In this document: positions 1 to 8,205 of the stretch, piece by piece
Layout of the letters: each line of letters starts with the position of its first letter
How positions within the stretch are numbered: the first letter of the stretch is position 1
Assembly (NCBI GenBank): GCA_937885815.1
Contig: CALABM010000194.1
Location: 1 to 30,547, forward strand
From: an uncultured Verrucomicrobiales bacterium
GTDB lineage: Bacteria > Verrucomicrobiota > Verrucomicrobiia > Verrucomicrobiales > Akkermansiaceae
Length of the DNA: 30,547 nt
Direction of reading: 5' to 3'
Notes under the pieces: model-generated
Told to the model about the DNA's origin: nothing
Seen by the model: only the letters and a program-made list of their open reading frames with translations
Databases searched by the model: none
Program-made: the position numbers and the translations under genes

Positions 1-3000
1 CAACGTCACCATTTTTAATGCGGTCCACAATGTTGGGGCGGCGGCCTTCAAGCACCTTGTAAGCGCGCTCACACTCAATACCGTTCTGGAGCAGGTATAT
101 CATGGTGCCCTTGGTGGCGCAAATGTCAAAACCGGCGGCGGCAATCTCCTGCGCAATGGGCAGAATGTACTGCTTGTCACGGTCATTGACGGAGATGAAG
201 ACCAAGCCTTTATCCGGCAAGGGGTTGAAGGCAGAGATCTGGCTCTTCATGTATGCCAGGTCGGGGTCTGTGTCAATACCCATTACTTCACCAGTAGAGT
301 GCATTTCCGGGCCCAGCACAACGTCAATGCCGGGGAAGCGGTTCCAGGGGAACACGGCCTCCTTGATGGTGTAGTAGGGCGGCACAACCTCCTTGGTGAA
401 GCCGAGCTCGCTGAGCTTCATGCCGCTCATCACCTTGGCAGCCAGCTTAGCAAGCGGCACACCGATGGACTTGGACACGAAGGGAACGGTACGGGAAGCG
501 CGGGGGTTCACCTCAATGACATACAGCTGCTCATCCTTAATAGCAAACTGGCAGTTCATGAGACCCTTCACATTCAGCTTAGCAGCGAGCTCCTTAGCGG
601 CACGCATCATCTCAGCGTGCATCTTGTCGCTCACCTTGTTCGGGGGAATCATGCAAGCAGAGTCACCGGAGTGAATACCGGCGGGCTCAACGTGCTGCAT
701 GATGGCGCCCACCACGCTGGTCTCGCCATCAGCGATGACGTCCACGTCAATCTCAAGAGCATTCTGCAGAAAGCGATCCACCAGCACGGGGCGCTCAGGA
801 GAGGCATCCACAGCCTCGCGCATGTAAGTGCGCAGCTCAGCCTCATCATACACAATCATCATGGCGCGACCACCCAGCACGAAGGAGGGGCGAACAAGCA
901 CCGGGAAGCCGATGCGCTGAGCCACGGCCACAGCCTCTTCCTCATTCGTGGCAGTGCCGGCCTCAGCCTGGCGCAGGCCAATCTCATCCAGAAGGGCGGA
1001 GAAGTACTTACGGTCCTCAGCAAGCTCAATGCTGCGGGGGCTGGTGCCGATGATGGGCACACCACGCTCAGCCAGTGCGGCAGCGAGGTTCAGCGGAGTC
1101 TGGCCACCGAACTGCACGATAACGCCCTCAGGCTTCTCCACATCACAGATGTTCAGCACGTCCTCAAGGGTAAGGGGCTCGAAGTAGAGCTTATCAGAGG
1201 TGTCATAGTCGGTGGAGACGGTCTCAGGGTTGGAGTTCACCATGATGGTCTCGTAACCGAGCTCCTTCAGAGCGAAGGAAGCGTGCACACAGCAGTAGTC
1301 GAACTCGATACCCTGGCCGATGCGGTTCGGGCCACCGCCAAGAATCATAATCTTCTTGCGGTCAGAGATGCGGGCCTCCTGCTCCTCACCGTAAGAGGAG
1401 TAGTAATAGGGGTTCACGGCCTCAAACTCAGAGGCGCAGGTATCCACCAGTCTGTAGGTGGGCAGAATGCCCTTAGCCTTACGCTCAGCGCGGATATCAT
1501 CCTCAGAGCAACCGCGAGCATAAGCAATCTGGCGGTCAGAGAAGCCGAGCTTCTTAGCCTCAAGCAGGTCCAGAGTCTTCAGCTGCATACCGGCCTCAGC
1601 CAGCTGCTGCAGCTGATCGATGAACCAGGGGTCAATCTGAGTGAGGTCCACGATTTCCTCAGCGGTGAAGCCGTTCACGAATGCCGTCTGAATCCAGAAG
1701 ATACGGTCAGCGTTCGGCACGGAAAGCTTGGCAGCAATCTCCTTGCGGCTGGGGTTCACGGGGTCCTTAGCATCAAAGCCGAAGCCCCAGCGGCCGGTCT
1801 CCAGAGAACGGAGGGCCTTCTGCAGGGAGTCCTTAAAGGTAGCGCCGATGCTCATCACCTCACCCACACTCTTCATGGCGGTGGTCAGGCGCTCATCTGC
1901 CTTCTTGAACTTCTCGAAGGTGAAGCGCGGCACCTTGCACACCACATAGTCAATGGTGGGCTCGAAGGAAGCCGGGGAGGTCTGAGTCAGGTCATTCTTC
2001 AGCTCGTCCAGCGTGTAGCCCACGGCAAGCTTGGCAGAAATCTTAGCGATGGGGAAGCCCGTTGCCTTGGAAGCCAGAGCAGAGGAGCGGCTCACGCGCG
2101 GGTTCATCTCGATAACCACCTGACGGCCGGTGCGGGGGCAAACAGCGAACTGAATGTTACTGCCGCCGCTCTTCACGCCGATTTCGCGGATAATGGCGAA
2201 GGAAGCAGCCTTCAGCTCAGCATATTCGCGAGCGGTGAGGGTCATGGCGGGAGCCACGGTGATGGAGTCACCGGTGTGCACGCCCATAGGATCCAGGTTC
2301 TCAATGGAGCAGATGGTGATGCAGTTGTCAGCGATATCGCGCATGACTTCCATCTCAATCTCCTTCCAGCCGAGCAGAGACTCTTCAATCAGCACCTCAT
2401 GCACGGGGGAAAGATCCAGACCGCGCTGCACAATCTCTTCATACTCAGCCTTGTTGTAAGCAATACCACCACCGGTACCACCCAGCGTGAAAGCGGGGCG
2501 GATAATCATGGGGTAGTTACCGATAACATTCTTGGCGATGTCCCATGCCTCAGCCATGCTGTGAGCCACACCGGAGGCGGGCACGTCCAAGCCAATCTTC
2601 AGCATGGCATCCTTAAAGCGCTGGCGATCCTCGCCCTTATCAATGGCATCAGCATCAGCGCCGATAACGCGCACGCCATACTTCTCCAGTACGCCACTGC
2701 GGTGCAGCTCCATGGCCGCGTTCAATGCCGTCTGACCACCCAGCGTCGGCAGCAGAGCATCCGGACGCTCGCGGGCAATGATCTTCTCAATGTACTCGGG
2801 GGCAAGAGGTTCGATGTACGTGCGGGGTGCTGTCTCCGGGTCCGTCATGATGGTGGCGGGGTTGGAGTTGACAAGCACTACCTCGTACCCCTCTTCTCTC
2901 AAAGTCTTACAAGCCTGGGTGCCGGAGTAGTCAAACTCACAACCCTGGCCGATAATAATGGGGCCCGAACCGATGACCAGTATCTTCCTGATAGATGTGT

Positions 3001-3010
3001 CTTTAGGCAT
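1..3010 (-). CDS. carB: Carbamoyl-phosphate synthase large subunit (3' end outside window)
   Basis: The large subunit makes carbamoyl phosphate from bicarbonate, ammonia (delivered by the CarA glutaminase) and two ATP, feeding pyrimidine and arginine synthesis in the cytoplasm. The reading frame is open from an ATG at 3010 to the window edge, about 1003 codons. The family is usually near 1070 residues, so roughly 70 C-terminal residues are missing. The protein opens with KILVIGSGPIIIGQ, the glycine-rich motif typical of CarB, followed by NSNPATIMTD. The last visible residues, VDRIKNGDV, match the start of the C-terminal allosteric domain. Two ATP-grasp halves are expected from the length. The gene is separated from the upstream glycan operon by a strong terminator and probably has its own promoter. 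CarA is not in the window. Identification is secure; the gene is partial only because of the window boundary. Confidence 0.97.
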   Translation of the reverse strand, partial: MPKDTSIRKILVIGSGPIIIGQGCEFDYSGTQACKTLREEGYEVVLVNSNPATIMTDPETAPRTYIEPLAPEYIEKIIARERPDALLPTLGGQTALNAAMELHRSGVLEKYGVRVIGADADAIDKGEDRQRFKDAMLKIGLDVPASGVAHSMAEAWDIAKNVIGNYPMIIRPAFTLGGTGGGIAYNKAEYEEIVQRGLDLSPVHEVLIEESLLGWKEIEMEVMRDIADNCITICSIENLDPMGVHTGDSITVAPAMTLTAREYAELKAASFAIIREIGVKSGGSNIQFAVCPRTGRQVVIEMNPRVSRSSALASKATGFPIAKISAKLAVGYTLDELKNDLTQTSPASFEPTIDYVVCKVPRFTFEKFKKADERLTTAMKSVGEVMSIGATFKDSLQKALRSLETGRWGFGFDAKDPVNPSRKEIAAKLSVPNADRIFWIQTAFVNGFTAEEIVDLTQIDPWFIDQLQQLAEAGMQLKTLDLLEAKKLGFSDRQIAYARGCSEDDIRAERKAKGILPTYRLVDTCASEFEAVNPYYYSSYGEEQEARISDRKKIMILGGGPNRIGQGIEFDYCCVHASFALKELGYETIMVNSNPETVSTDYDTSDKLYFEPLTLEDVLNICDVEKPEGVIVQFGGQTPLNLAAALAERGVPIIGTSPRSIELAEDRKYFSALLDEIGLRQAEAGTATNEEEAVAVAQRIGFPVLVRPSFVLGGRAMMIVYDEAELRTYMREAVDASPERPVLVDRFLQNALEIDVDVIADGETSVVGAIMQHVEPAGIHSGDSACMIPPNKVSDKMHAEMMRAAKELAAKLNVKGLMNCQFAIKDEQLYVIEVNPRASRTVPFVSKSIGVPLAKLAAKVMSGMKLSELGFTKEVVPPYYTIKEAVFPWNRFPGIDVVLGPEMHSTGEVMGIDTDPDLAYMKSQISAFNPLPDKGLVFISVNDRDKQYILPIAQEIAAAGFDICATKGTMIYLLQNGIECERAYKVLEGRRPNIVDRIKNGDV

Positions 3011-3030
3011 GGTACAAGTGTAAACTTGCA

Positions 3031-3061
3031 GATATATGCCATACTTCCCCCTGAAATGCAA
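3031..3061 (-). promoter_or_regulatory. Possible carB promoter
   Basis: On the minus strand a TTGCAT (3056-3061) is followed after about 17-19 bases by an AT-rich stretch, CATATATC, within 3031-3039 that could act as a -10 box. It would give a leader of about 20 nt before the carB ATG. The -10 match is poor, so this is tentative. It fits the need for a promoter downstream of the terminator at 3087-3126. Confidence 0.3.
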
Positions 3062-3086
3062 GCCTTTTTTTGAATTTTCTTTTCAG

Positions 3087-3126
3087 AAAAAATTGACCGC
3101 CATGTTCCAACAGAACACAGCGGCCA
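3087..3126 (-). terminator. Rho-independent terminator of the glycan operon
   Basis: Read on the minus strand, a roughly 14-bp stem with a few G-T pairs (arms about 3113-3126 and 3095-3108, small loop between) is followed directly by a run of six T (plus-strand A tract 3087-3092). It lies between the last glycosyltransferase gene and carB and should stop read-through of the glycan locus into pyrimidine biosynthesis. Confidence 0.75.
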
Positions 3127-3176
3127 CAAAATGCGCTACACGCTCAATAGCTGAGCGCCCTATATGAGCACCCGGC

Positions 3177-4040
3177 TCAGCACTTATTTGGCATCTTAAT
3201 CACTTTCTTTGCTGTATACAGCAGTATATGATCAAACAGGTACACTTTTACCCGAATACCGCTGCGCACAATCTTCAGCAAAGGCAAAAAGCCCAGTAGA
3301 CGCACGCGAGTGATATGCTCTGCGCGCATCAGGTACTCGTTGTAAAGCTCAGGATTATCCGAGGCTGCAAACGCTCGAATAGCGTACGTGGCCACAGCCA
3401 TCTGCTCAGCCATACGCTTGGAAGAATTCGTTGCGTGGAGGCGATAATTGAACAGCACATCAGGCAAATTATGGAAACGCGTGTGCGGTATCAAGCGGCA
3501 CCACAAGGCATAGTCCTCAGAGGGAGTATAACGCTCTTCATAGCAGATGCCATGACGCTCCAATAAATCCCGGCGCACCATGGCAGCCGAATGGCTCACC
3601 ACGCAGCCCCACATCAAGCCCAGACGTATCTCCGAATCATTTTCCGGCTGAATAACAATCTTACCACTGGGATACTCACGCATACCAACACCCAGCACAC
3701 CTACCTCCGGGTGGGCATCCAGATACTCCACCTGACGCTGCAAACGCTCAGGCTCAGATATATCATCATGATCAAAAATAGCCACATATTCTCCGCGGGC
3801 AGCTTTCAGCAAACGATTGCGACTTCTGGATATACCCATATTTTTTTCGTTTACCGTATAGAGTATACGCTCATCAGCATAAGAAGCCACGATATCCCCC
3901 AGCGCTTTATTATCAGGAGAATCATTGAGAATAAGAAATTCAAAATCCTTGTACGTCTGGTTCAAAATGCTCTCTATTGCCTCACGCAAGTGGTCTTCCC
4001 GCGTGTTCCAAATGGGCATTAAAACAGAAACTCTTGGCAT
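3177..4040 (-). CDS. Family 2 glycosyltransferase (GT-A fold)
   Basis: This is a predicted cytoplasmic or membrane-associated sugar transferase using a nucleotide-sugar donor for surface-glycan assembly. The protein begins MPRVSVLMPIWNTREDHL, the classic GT2 beta1-alpha1 start. It has the QTYKDFEFLILNDSP segment and the metal-binding IFDHDD motif near residues 85-90, followed by PERLQRQVEYLDAHPEVGV. The C-terminal region is basic and hydrophobic, suggesting membrane association. I chose the ATG at 4040 over two upstream in-frame ATGs (4082, 4064) because AAGGAG lies just upstream of it with good spacing, one of the few clear Shine-Dalgarno sites here, and because the GT2 domain starts there (287 residues). 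It is the promoter-distal gene of the locus but has its own promoter in the preceding gap. The sugar specificity cannot be read from the sequence. Confidence 0.9.
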   Translation of the reverse strand: MPRVSVLMPIWNTREDHLREAIESILNQTYKDFEFLILNDSPDNKALGDIVASYADERILYTVNEKNMGISRSRNRLLKAARGEYVAIFDHDDISEPERLQRQVEYLDAHPEVGVLGVGMREYPSGKIVIQPENDSEIRLGLMWGCVVSHSAAMVRRDLLERHGICYEERYTPSEDYALWCRLIPHTRFHNLPDVLFNYRLHATNSSKRMAEQMAVATYAIRAFAASDNPELYNEYLMRAEHITRVRLLGFLPLLKIVRSGIRVKVYLFDHILLYTAKKVIKMPNKC

Positions 4041-4197
4041 GTGCGTTTTCTCCTTATCATGCATATACCCATCACCATACATTCGCTAGATAAAAGGATC
4101 ACCTGCAATGATTGGCGCAGGATTTCACCAGTATTAATCTGAATACATTGGATAGGCAAAAATCAGCAGTTGCAATAACTCTCACAACCTCGAAGCG

Positions 4198-4225
4198 ATT
4201 GTACCACAACCTAGCTATTTTGCAA
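4198..4225 (-). promoter_or_regulatory. Internal promoter for the last glycosyltransferase
   Basis: On the minus strand TTGCAA (4220-4225) and TACAAT (4198-4203) are separated by 16 bases. They sit in the 217-base AT-rich gap between the RgpF-like gene and the final GT2 gene, giving a leader of about 150 nt. No other feature is visible in this gap. The layout suggests the last gene can be transcribed independently of the operon. Confidence 0.55.
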
Positions 4226-4257
4226 GACTTTTTCGGGAGAAACAGCCTCAATTTTCC

Positions 4258-5106
4258 TCACGAACGAGACCTCCTGTGATACACAGGAATCTTGCATATC
4301 TTCACGACACACCTACCATCAATACCCCGCTTACGGAAAAACAGAAATTGACCAACGTGCCGCAAAGCAATCATCGCCCCGCTCTGTTTCCATGATGCAG
4401 TGAACACATCTTCAATCTTATACCCCTGAGATATCACAGAAAGACCGAAGAATCGCTCCATCTCATGTGCCAGATTTTCCGAATGAACAGCATCAGCCAG
4501 CGGGAACTCGGCAGCAGACAAGTTCATACGCTGCAAAGGCTTCAATAATTCAGCGCGACAGACGAACATGCTCCCCATCACATATTCATACCCCTTATAC
4601 TCCAGACCAGCCCGCTTCAGCAAGCCCTCTTCAGCCTGCAGAAAACGGCTTTCAGGGCGGCGGCGTATCAATCTATAATCAGCCACCATACCCAGCTCCG
4701 GCTGGCTTTCAAATGCTTTCAGCACGCGGGGGAAATGCTCCTCGGAACAAAAACTCAGAAGATAACGGCGCCAGCAATCATGCCCGTAATTGAATGGAAG
4801 CGGCTTCAGGTACACATCACCGGGCATATCGCGCTTGGTGTGCAGCTTTATCACATAACTGTACCCCCCTAAATTAACTCCATTTATAACCTGCACGAAA
4901 GGAGCAATATCGTAACCACGATTTTCCACCTCAATAATCCGCGAAACCCTATTATCCCCCTTCAGGGCAGACAAAATATCCACCCTGCCCTCCGGTACTG
5001 TCACCACGCACTCGTGCGGCATCCCGTCCAATGAGCGCAGGTATTCACACACCTCATCCCACAATTCGGGATAATAAACATGAACATGGATTAAGATAGG
5101 GGGCAT
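4258..5106 (-). CDS. RgpF-like rhamnan/polysaccharide biosynthesis protein
   Basis: This resembles the rhamnan synthesis protein F family (RgpF, PF05045), which is associated with rhamnose-containing polysaccharides and often found with TagF-type enzymes. The visible signatures are VENRGYDIAPF near residues 60-70 and KLHTKRD near 85-91, together with YVMGSMFVCRAELL further on. All are typical of this family. The ATG at 5106 is preferred (282 residues); a TTG at 5118 directly follows the stop of the upstream gene and would add four residues. Neither has a Shine-Dalgarno sequence, so translational coupling to the upstream GT2 gene is likely. Its exact reaction is unknown. The association with the dTDP-rhamnose genes upstream supports a role in a rhamnose-containing chain. 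Confidence 0.8.
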   Translation of the reverse strand: MPPILIHVHVYYPELWDEVCEYLRSLDGMPHECVVTVPEGRVDILSALKGDNRVSRIIEVENRGYDIAPFVQVINGVNLGGYSYVIKLHTKRDMPGDVYLKPLPFNYGHDCWRRYLLSFCSEEHFPRVLKAFESQPELGMVADYRLIRRRPESRFLQAEEGLLKRAGLEYKGYEYVMGSMFVCRAELLKPLQRMNLSAAEFPLADAVHSENLAHEMERFFGLSVISQGYKIEDVFTASWKQSGAMIALRHVGQFLFFRKRGIDGRCVVKICKIPVYHRRSRS

Positions 5107-5118
5107 TTTCGGAATCAA

Positions 5119-6027
5119 TTACATCAAATGCTTGGCCATACGCTTGAGGCTTTTGTACATATACCGCCTCTGCCCTGCCGTGATTTTTGACATCAGCACA
5201 TACCAGAGATACCTCAACTTGCCGGGTCTTCCACCACGCACCAGCTGCAAATGCATCTCCATAAATTGAATTTGTGCGCGTTTGCTACAATTAAAGCGTT
5301 TCTCAACGGCTTTATAAAAACGAATATGCGGTTCAGCGCAGCGTTCAAACCAGCCCGGAGACTGAGCATCACCCGCCCACAAACTGGATGAATGCCGCAG
5401 ATAGGCAGACATCTCCCCGGGTATGTAACCTATCCGCCCACGCTCTGCGTGCAGCAAATGCAAGAAGTGGTCGCCAGGCAGAATATCCCCGGGCAACTGG
5501 CTAAGCAAGGAGCCATCATTAAATGCCCACCGATACATTACTGCATTAGTTTGCAGGAAATTATGTTCCAGCAAATCATGGAAATCCAAATCCCGGCAAT
5601 ACTTCTTCACCGGAAAACTCGCAAAACTGCCGGTTTCATCCCCTTCACGCACCACCTGAACAGAATGAAAACAAATGGAATATTCAGGGTGCTGCTCCAG
5701 CCAGTCCACCTGCCGCTGTAGCTTAGACGGGTCAATCAGGTAGTCATCTCCATCATTCACCAGAACATACTCACTTCGAACATCCGCCAGCGTACGGCGG
5801 TAATTTTCCATGGAACCCAGATTTTGCGGTCTCAATAATGGTACCACCTTCCCGGGATGCTTCTCCGCATATTCACTGATGATGGCCGGACTGCTATCGG
5901 TTGAGGCGTCATCAGCTACAAGTATCCTGTAGGAAAAATCCACCTTCTGCATCAAAACACTTTCCAGAGTCCGACGCAGGAATTTTTCATGATTATAACT
6001 CAATATTACTACAGTTAGCTTTTCCAT
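5119..6027 (-). CDS. Family 2 glycosyltransferase
   Basis: This GT-A type sugar transferase begins MEKLTVVILSYNHEKFLRR. It carries ILVADDASTD and the catalytic/metal-binding VNDGDDY around residue 95, followed by KLQRQVDWLEQHPEYS, a pattern shared with the N-terminal domain of the 790-residue protein encoded upstream. The length is about 302 residues from the ATG at 6027. An in-frame ATG at 6078 would add 17 residues that lie outside the fold, so the shorter form is preferred, although no Shine-Dalgarno is seen for either. The C-terminus is strongly basic (KRAQ, RRYMYKSLKRMAK), suggesting contact with membrane phospholipid or the lipid-linked acceptor. The SDR gene ends 77 bases upstream in the same operon, and the RgpF-like gene begins 12 bases after this stop. 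Confidence 0.88.
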   Translation of the reverse strand: MEKLTVVILSYNHEKFLRRTLESVLMQKVDFSYRILVADDASTDSSPAIISEYAEKHPGKVVPLLRPQNLGSMENYRRTLADVRSEYVLVNDGDDYLIDPSKLQRQVDWLEQHPEYSICFHSVQVVREGDETGSFASFPVKKYCRDLDFHDLLEHNFLQTNAVMYRWAFNDGSLLSQLPGDILPGDHFLHLLHAERGRIGYIPGEMSAYLRHSSSLWAGDAQSPGWFERCAEPHIRFYKAVEKRFNCSKRAQIQFMEMHLQLVRGGRPGKLRYLWYVLMSKITAGQRRYMYKSLKRMAKHLM

Positions 6028-6104
6028 ATTCTGATGCAGCTGAATAATCGACAGCCCCTCCCATGGTGGCTTTAACATTTACCACCTTACCAATACAATG
6101 GGTA

Positions 6105-6842
6105 TTAACTCTTAATTCGCCCACTGTTGACCTTATAATCATAACTTCTCAACCCCTCCGCGCGGAAATCTTCCTGATAACGAGCGATGACATTCTTGAA
6201 GATTTCTTCGTACTGGGGGATGAAGAGATCCGAGCGAGCGTTGAGGTGTTCAATAATCTGGCAAGCCAAGGTTCGGGTCTGCTCCAAATCCGTTTCACTC
6301 TGATTAAAGGAAGTTCCTTTGATGGAGCCGGGTGACACATTAAGGATACGGTTGGTAGTACCAGCCTTTGTTAGCTCAACATTTACACTCTCGATAAAGG
6401 AGCGCATGGCTGCTTTCGTCGCGCCATAAACAGAGAAGAAGGGGGAGGACAGATACCCAGATATACTGACCATGGTACCACAATAGAACGGTTCAGCACT
6501 TTCAAGTTTGGAGTAAAAATGCTTCAGAATCCGCATGGAAGCAATCGTGTTCACCGAGAAGTAGGTGGATATGAGCGCTTCATCAATATCCTTAAAAAGG
6601 GCCAATCGGCCAAAACCAGCAGATATAAAAAGAGTATCAATGGTATCAAACTGGTCAAAGAAACTATAGTCCGCCTGAGTGAGGTCAAACTCGTAACCTT
6701 TGACATTATCTTTTCTGTACTTCTCAGCCAAGGGCGCCTTATCCACAATATGCACACATCGCATATCAGGCATGGCCGCCAGCTCCATAGCAATGGCAAG
6801 GCCGATTCCATTGGCGCCGCCTACAACAAGTGCCTCATTCAT
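6105..6842 (-). CDS. Short-chain dehydrogenase/reductase, probable CDP-polyol precursor enzyme
   Basis: This NAD(P)-dependent oxidoreductase of the classical SDR type has 245 residues. It has the GGANGIG dinucleotide-binding motif at 8-14, ISAGFG at about 73-78 in place of NAG, a candidate catalytic serine in VSISGY (126-128) and YGATK with Tyr139 and Lys143. The start overlaps the end of the preceding gene almost exactly (one base between the stop and this ATG), so the two are translationally coupled. The neighbour is a TagD-like cytidylyltransferase fused to a second oxidoreductase, so the SDR plausibly reduces a sugar or keto-polyol phosphate before or after CDP activation. That role is inferred from context; the substrate is not evident from the protein. 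Confidence 0.85.
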   Translation of the reverse strand: MNEALVVGGANGIGLAIAMELAAMPDMRCVHIVDKAPLAEKYRKDNVKGYEFDLTQADYSFFDQFDTIDTLFISAGFGRLALFKDIDEALISTYFSVNTIASMRILKHFYSKLESAEPFYCGTMVSISGYLSSPFFSVYGATKAAMRSFIESVNVELTKAGTTNRILNVSPGSIKGTSFNQSETDLEQTRTLACQIIEHLNARSDLFIPQYEEIFKNVIARYQEDFRAEGLRSYDYKVNSGRIKS

Positions 6843-6843
6843 C

Positions 6844-8190
6844 TTATATTTCAGTCGTGTTGATGTTATTGGTAAATTGCTCCATAATAGCCGCCATGGT
6901 CACACTTTCGTTGTGACGCAATCGGGAAGAGTTGAAGCGCTTATTGATGATACAACTGATAAACTCCTGAATTTCGTAGCGAAGCCCTGCGCCATCCCAT
7001 TTGTAGAAGAACTTCTTGTTTTCATTCTGATTTTCGTAGCGAAGTTCGAAGTAGTCAGTCTTCCACCACGGGGCCGGCACATAAGCATACCCCTTGGTAC
7101 CGGAAATCACCAGATTACCTTCAGTCTTAATATCCAGACCTACTTTGAAAGTGCAGAGTGCCGTATTGTACCGAACAGTTCCTTTGGTATACACATCCAC
7201 CCCATTCTTCCAACGGCTATAGAAATGCACGCCTAAGAAATCAGTTCCCATCAGGCGGATAATGGGTAGCAGAGGGTATGAACCCAGCTCATACATTGAG
7301 CCACCGGCTTGTGCCGCGTCAAACTCACGCAGCGTATAATCATTCCACAGCTTGGAGAGCGAGGCTTCAACGTCAACAACCTCGCCTATAATCCCGCTTT
7401 TAATCATCACCATCAGGTGGTTAAAAGCCGGGCAATAGGCGGTTTTGTTCGCCTCCAAAAGGACACAGCCCTTCTTCTCCGCCAGAGCAAAGAGTTCCCG
7501 AGCTTGTTCTTCCACGAGCACCATGGGGGTTTCGCATATAACGTGTTTGCCCTCGTTTAGCGCAAGTTTGATATAATCGTAATGGCTCAGGTGTGGAGTA
7601 GCAACGTAGACAGCATCCACCGCTGCCAGCAGACTTTCAGGGCTATCACACACATGCGCAATCCCATGCCGCTGAGCATAATCTGAAGCTCTCTCCAGAT
7701 TGGTATCATATACAGCCTCCACCTCCACACCATGCACAAATGAGGTCTCCGGCGTAAAGCGTTCTGCTATACGCCCGGCACCGATGATGCCCACACGCAC
7801 CACCTCTTGGCTTTCACAGCGGAGCTGGGTGGACGAAATACCCTCTGTGCGCGGCAGATAGACCACCTTACAGAACTCGTTTAGGTAGTCAAACTTGCCT
7901 TCCCAATCCGAACCTATGGCAAAAATATCTACGTTATAACGCTCAATATCATCAATTTTCTGGCCTAGATAATTCTCGATGATAATTTCATCAGCCAGGC
8001 CTGTCGCACGCACAGCTTCGACACGCTCCAGAACATTATTGCGCACATTCAGCTTACCGCGTTCTCTGTCAAAAGAATCATTGGTAACGCCGACAATAAG
8101 ATAATCCCCCTGTTCTTTTGCACGGCGGAGGATATTCATATGCCCATGGTGCAAAAGATCGAATGTTCCGTATGTGATGACCTTCTTCAT
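6844..8190 (-). CDS. TagD-like cytidylyltransferase fused to a Gfo/Idh/MocA oxidoreductase
   Basis: This is a two-domain protein of 448 residues. Residues 1-~125 are a glycerol-3-phosphate cytidylyltransferase-like nucleotidyltransferase with YGTFDLLHHGH (7-17, HxGH motif) and RTEGISST (114-121), the two nucleotide-binding signatures of TagD enzymes. These activate a polyol phosphate with CTP. Residues ~131-448 are a Gfo/Idh/MocA-type NAD(P) oxidoreductase with VGIIGAGRIAE (133-143) and ATPHLSHYD. The usual catalytic EKP triplet reads ETP (220-222), so the lysine normally found there is replaced by Thr. The fusion and the coupled SDR downstream suggest one pathway that makes an unusual CDP-polyol or CDP-deoxy-polyol for the TagF-like transferase in the same operon. 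Domain calls are secure; the substrate and the activity of the second domain are inference. Confidence 0.88.
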   Translation of the reverse strand: MKKVITYGTFDLLHHGHMNILRRAKEQGDYLIVGVTNDSFDRERGKLNVRNNVLERVEAVRATGLADEIIIENYLGQKIDDIERYNVDIFAIGSDWEGKFDYLNEFCKVVYLPRTEGISSTQLRCESQEVVRVGIIGAGRIAERFTPETSFVHGVEVEAVYDTNLERASDYAQRHGIAHVCDSPESLLAAVDAVYVATPHLSHYDYIKLALNEGKHVICETPMVLVEEQARELFALAEKKGCVLLEANKTAYCPAFNHLMVMIKSGIIGEVVDVEASLSKLWNDYTLREFDAAQAGGSMYELGSYPLLPIIRLMGTDFLGVHFYSRWKNGVDVYTKGTVRYNTALCTFKVGLDIKTEGNLVISGTKGYAYVPAPWWKTDYFELRYENQNENKKFFYKWDGAGLRYEIQEFISCIINKRFNSSRLRHNESVTMAAIMEQFTNNINTTEI

Positions 8191-8205
8191 ACCTGACTGC
8201 GAATG

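Noticed and set aside
299..3073. A 924-codon open frame on the plus strand opposite carB, rich in His, Leu and Gly
   Set aside because: It is the antisense shadow of carB; the biased codon use of a GC-rich gene leaves the opposite strand open. Its composition is not that of a natural protein.
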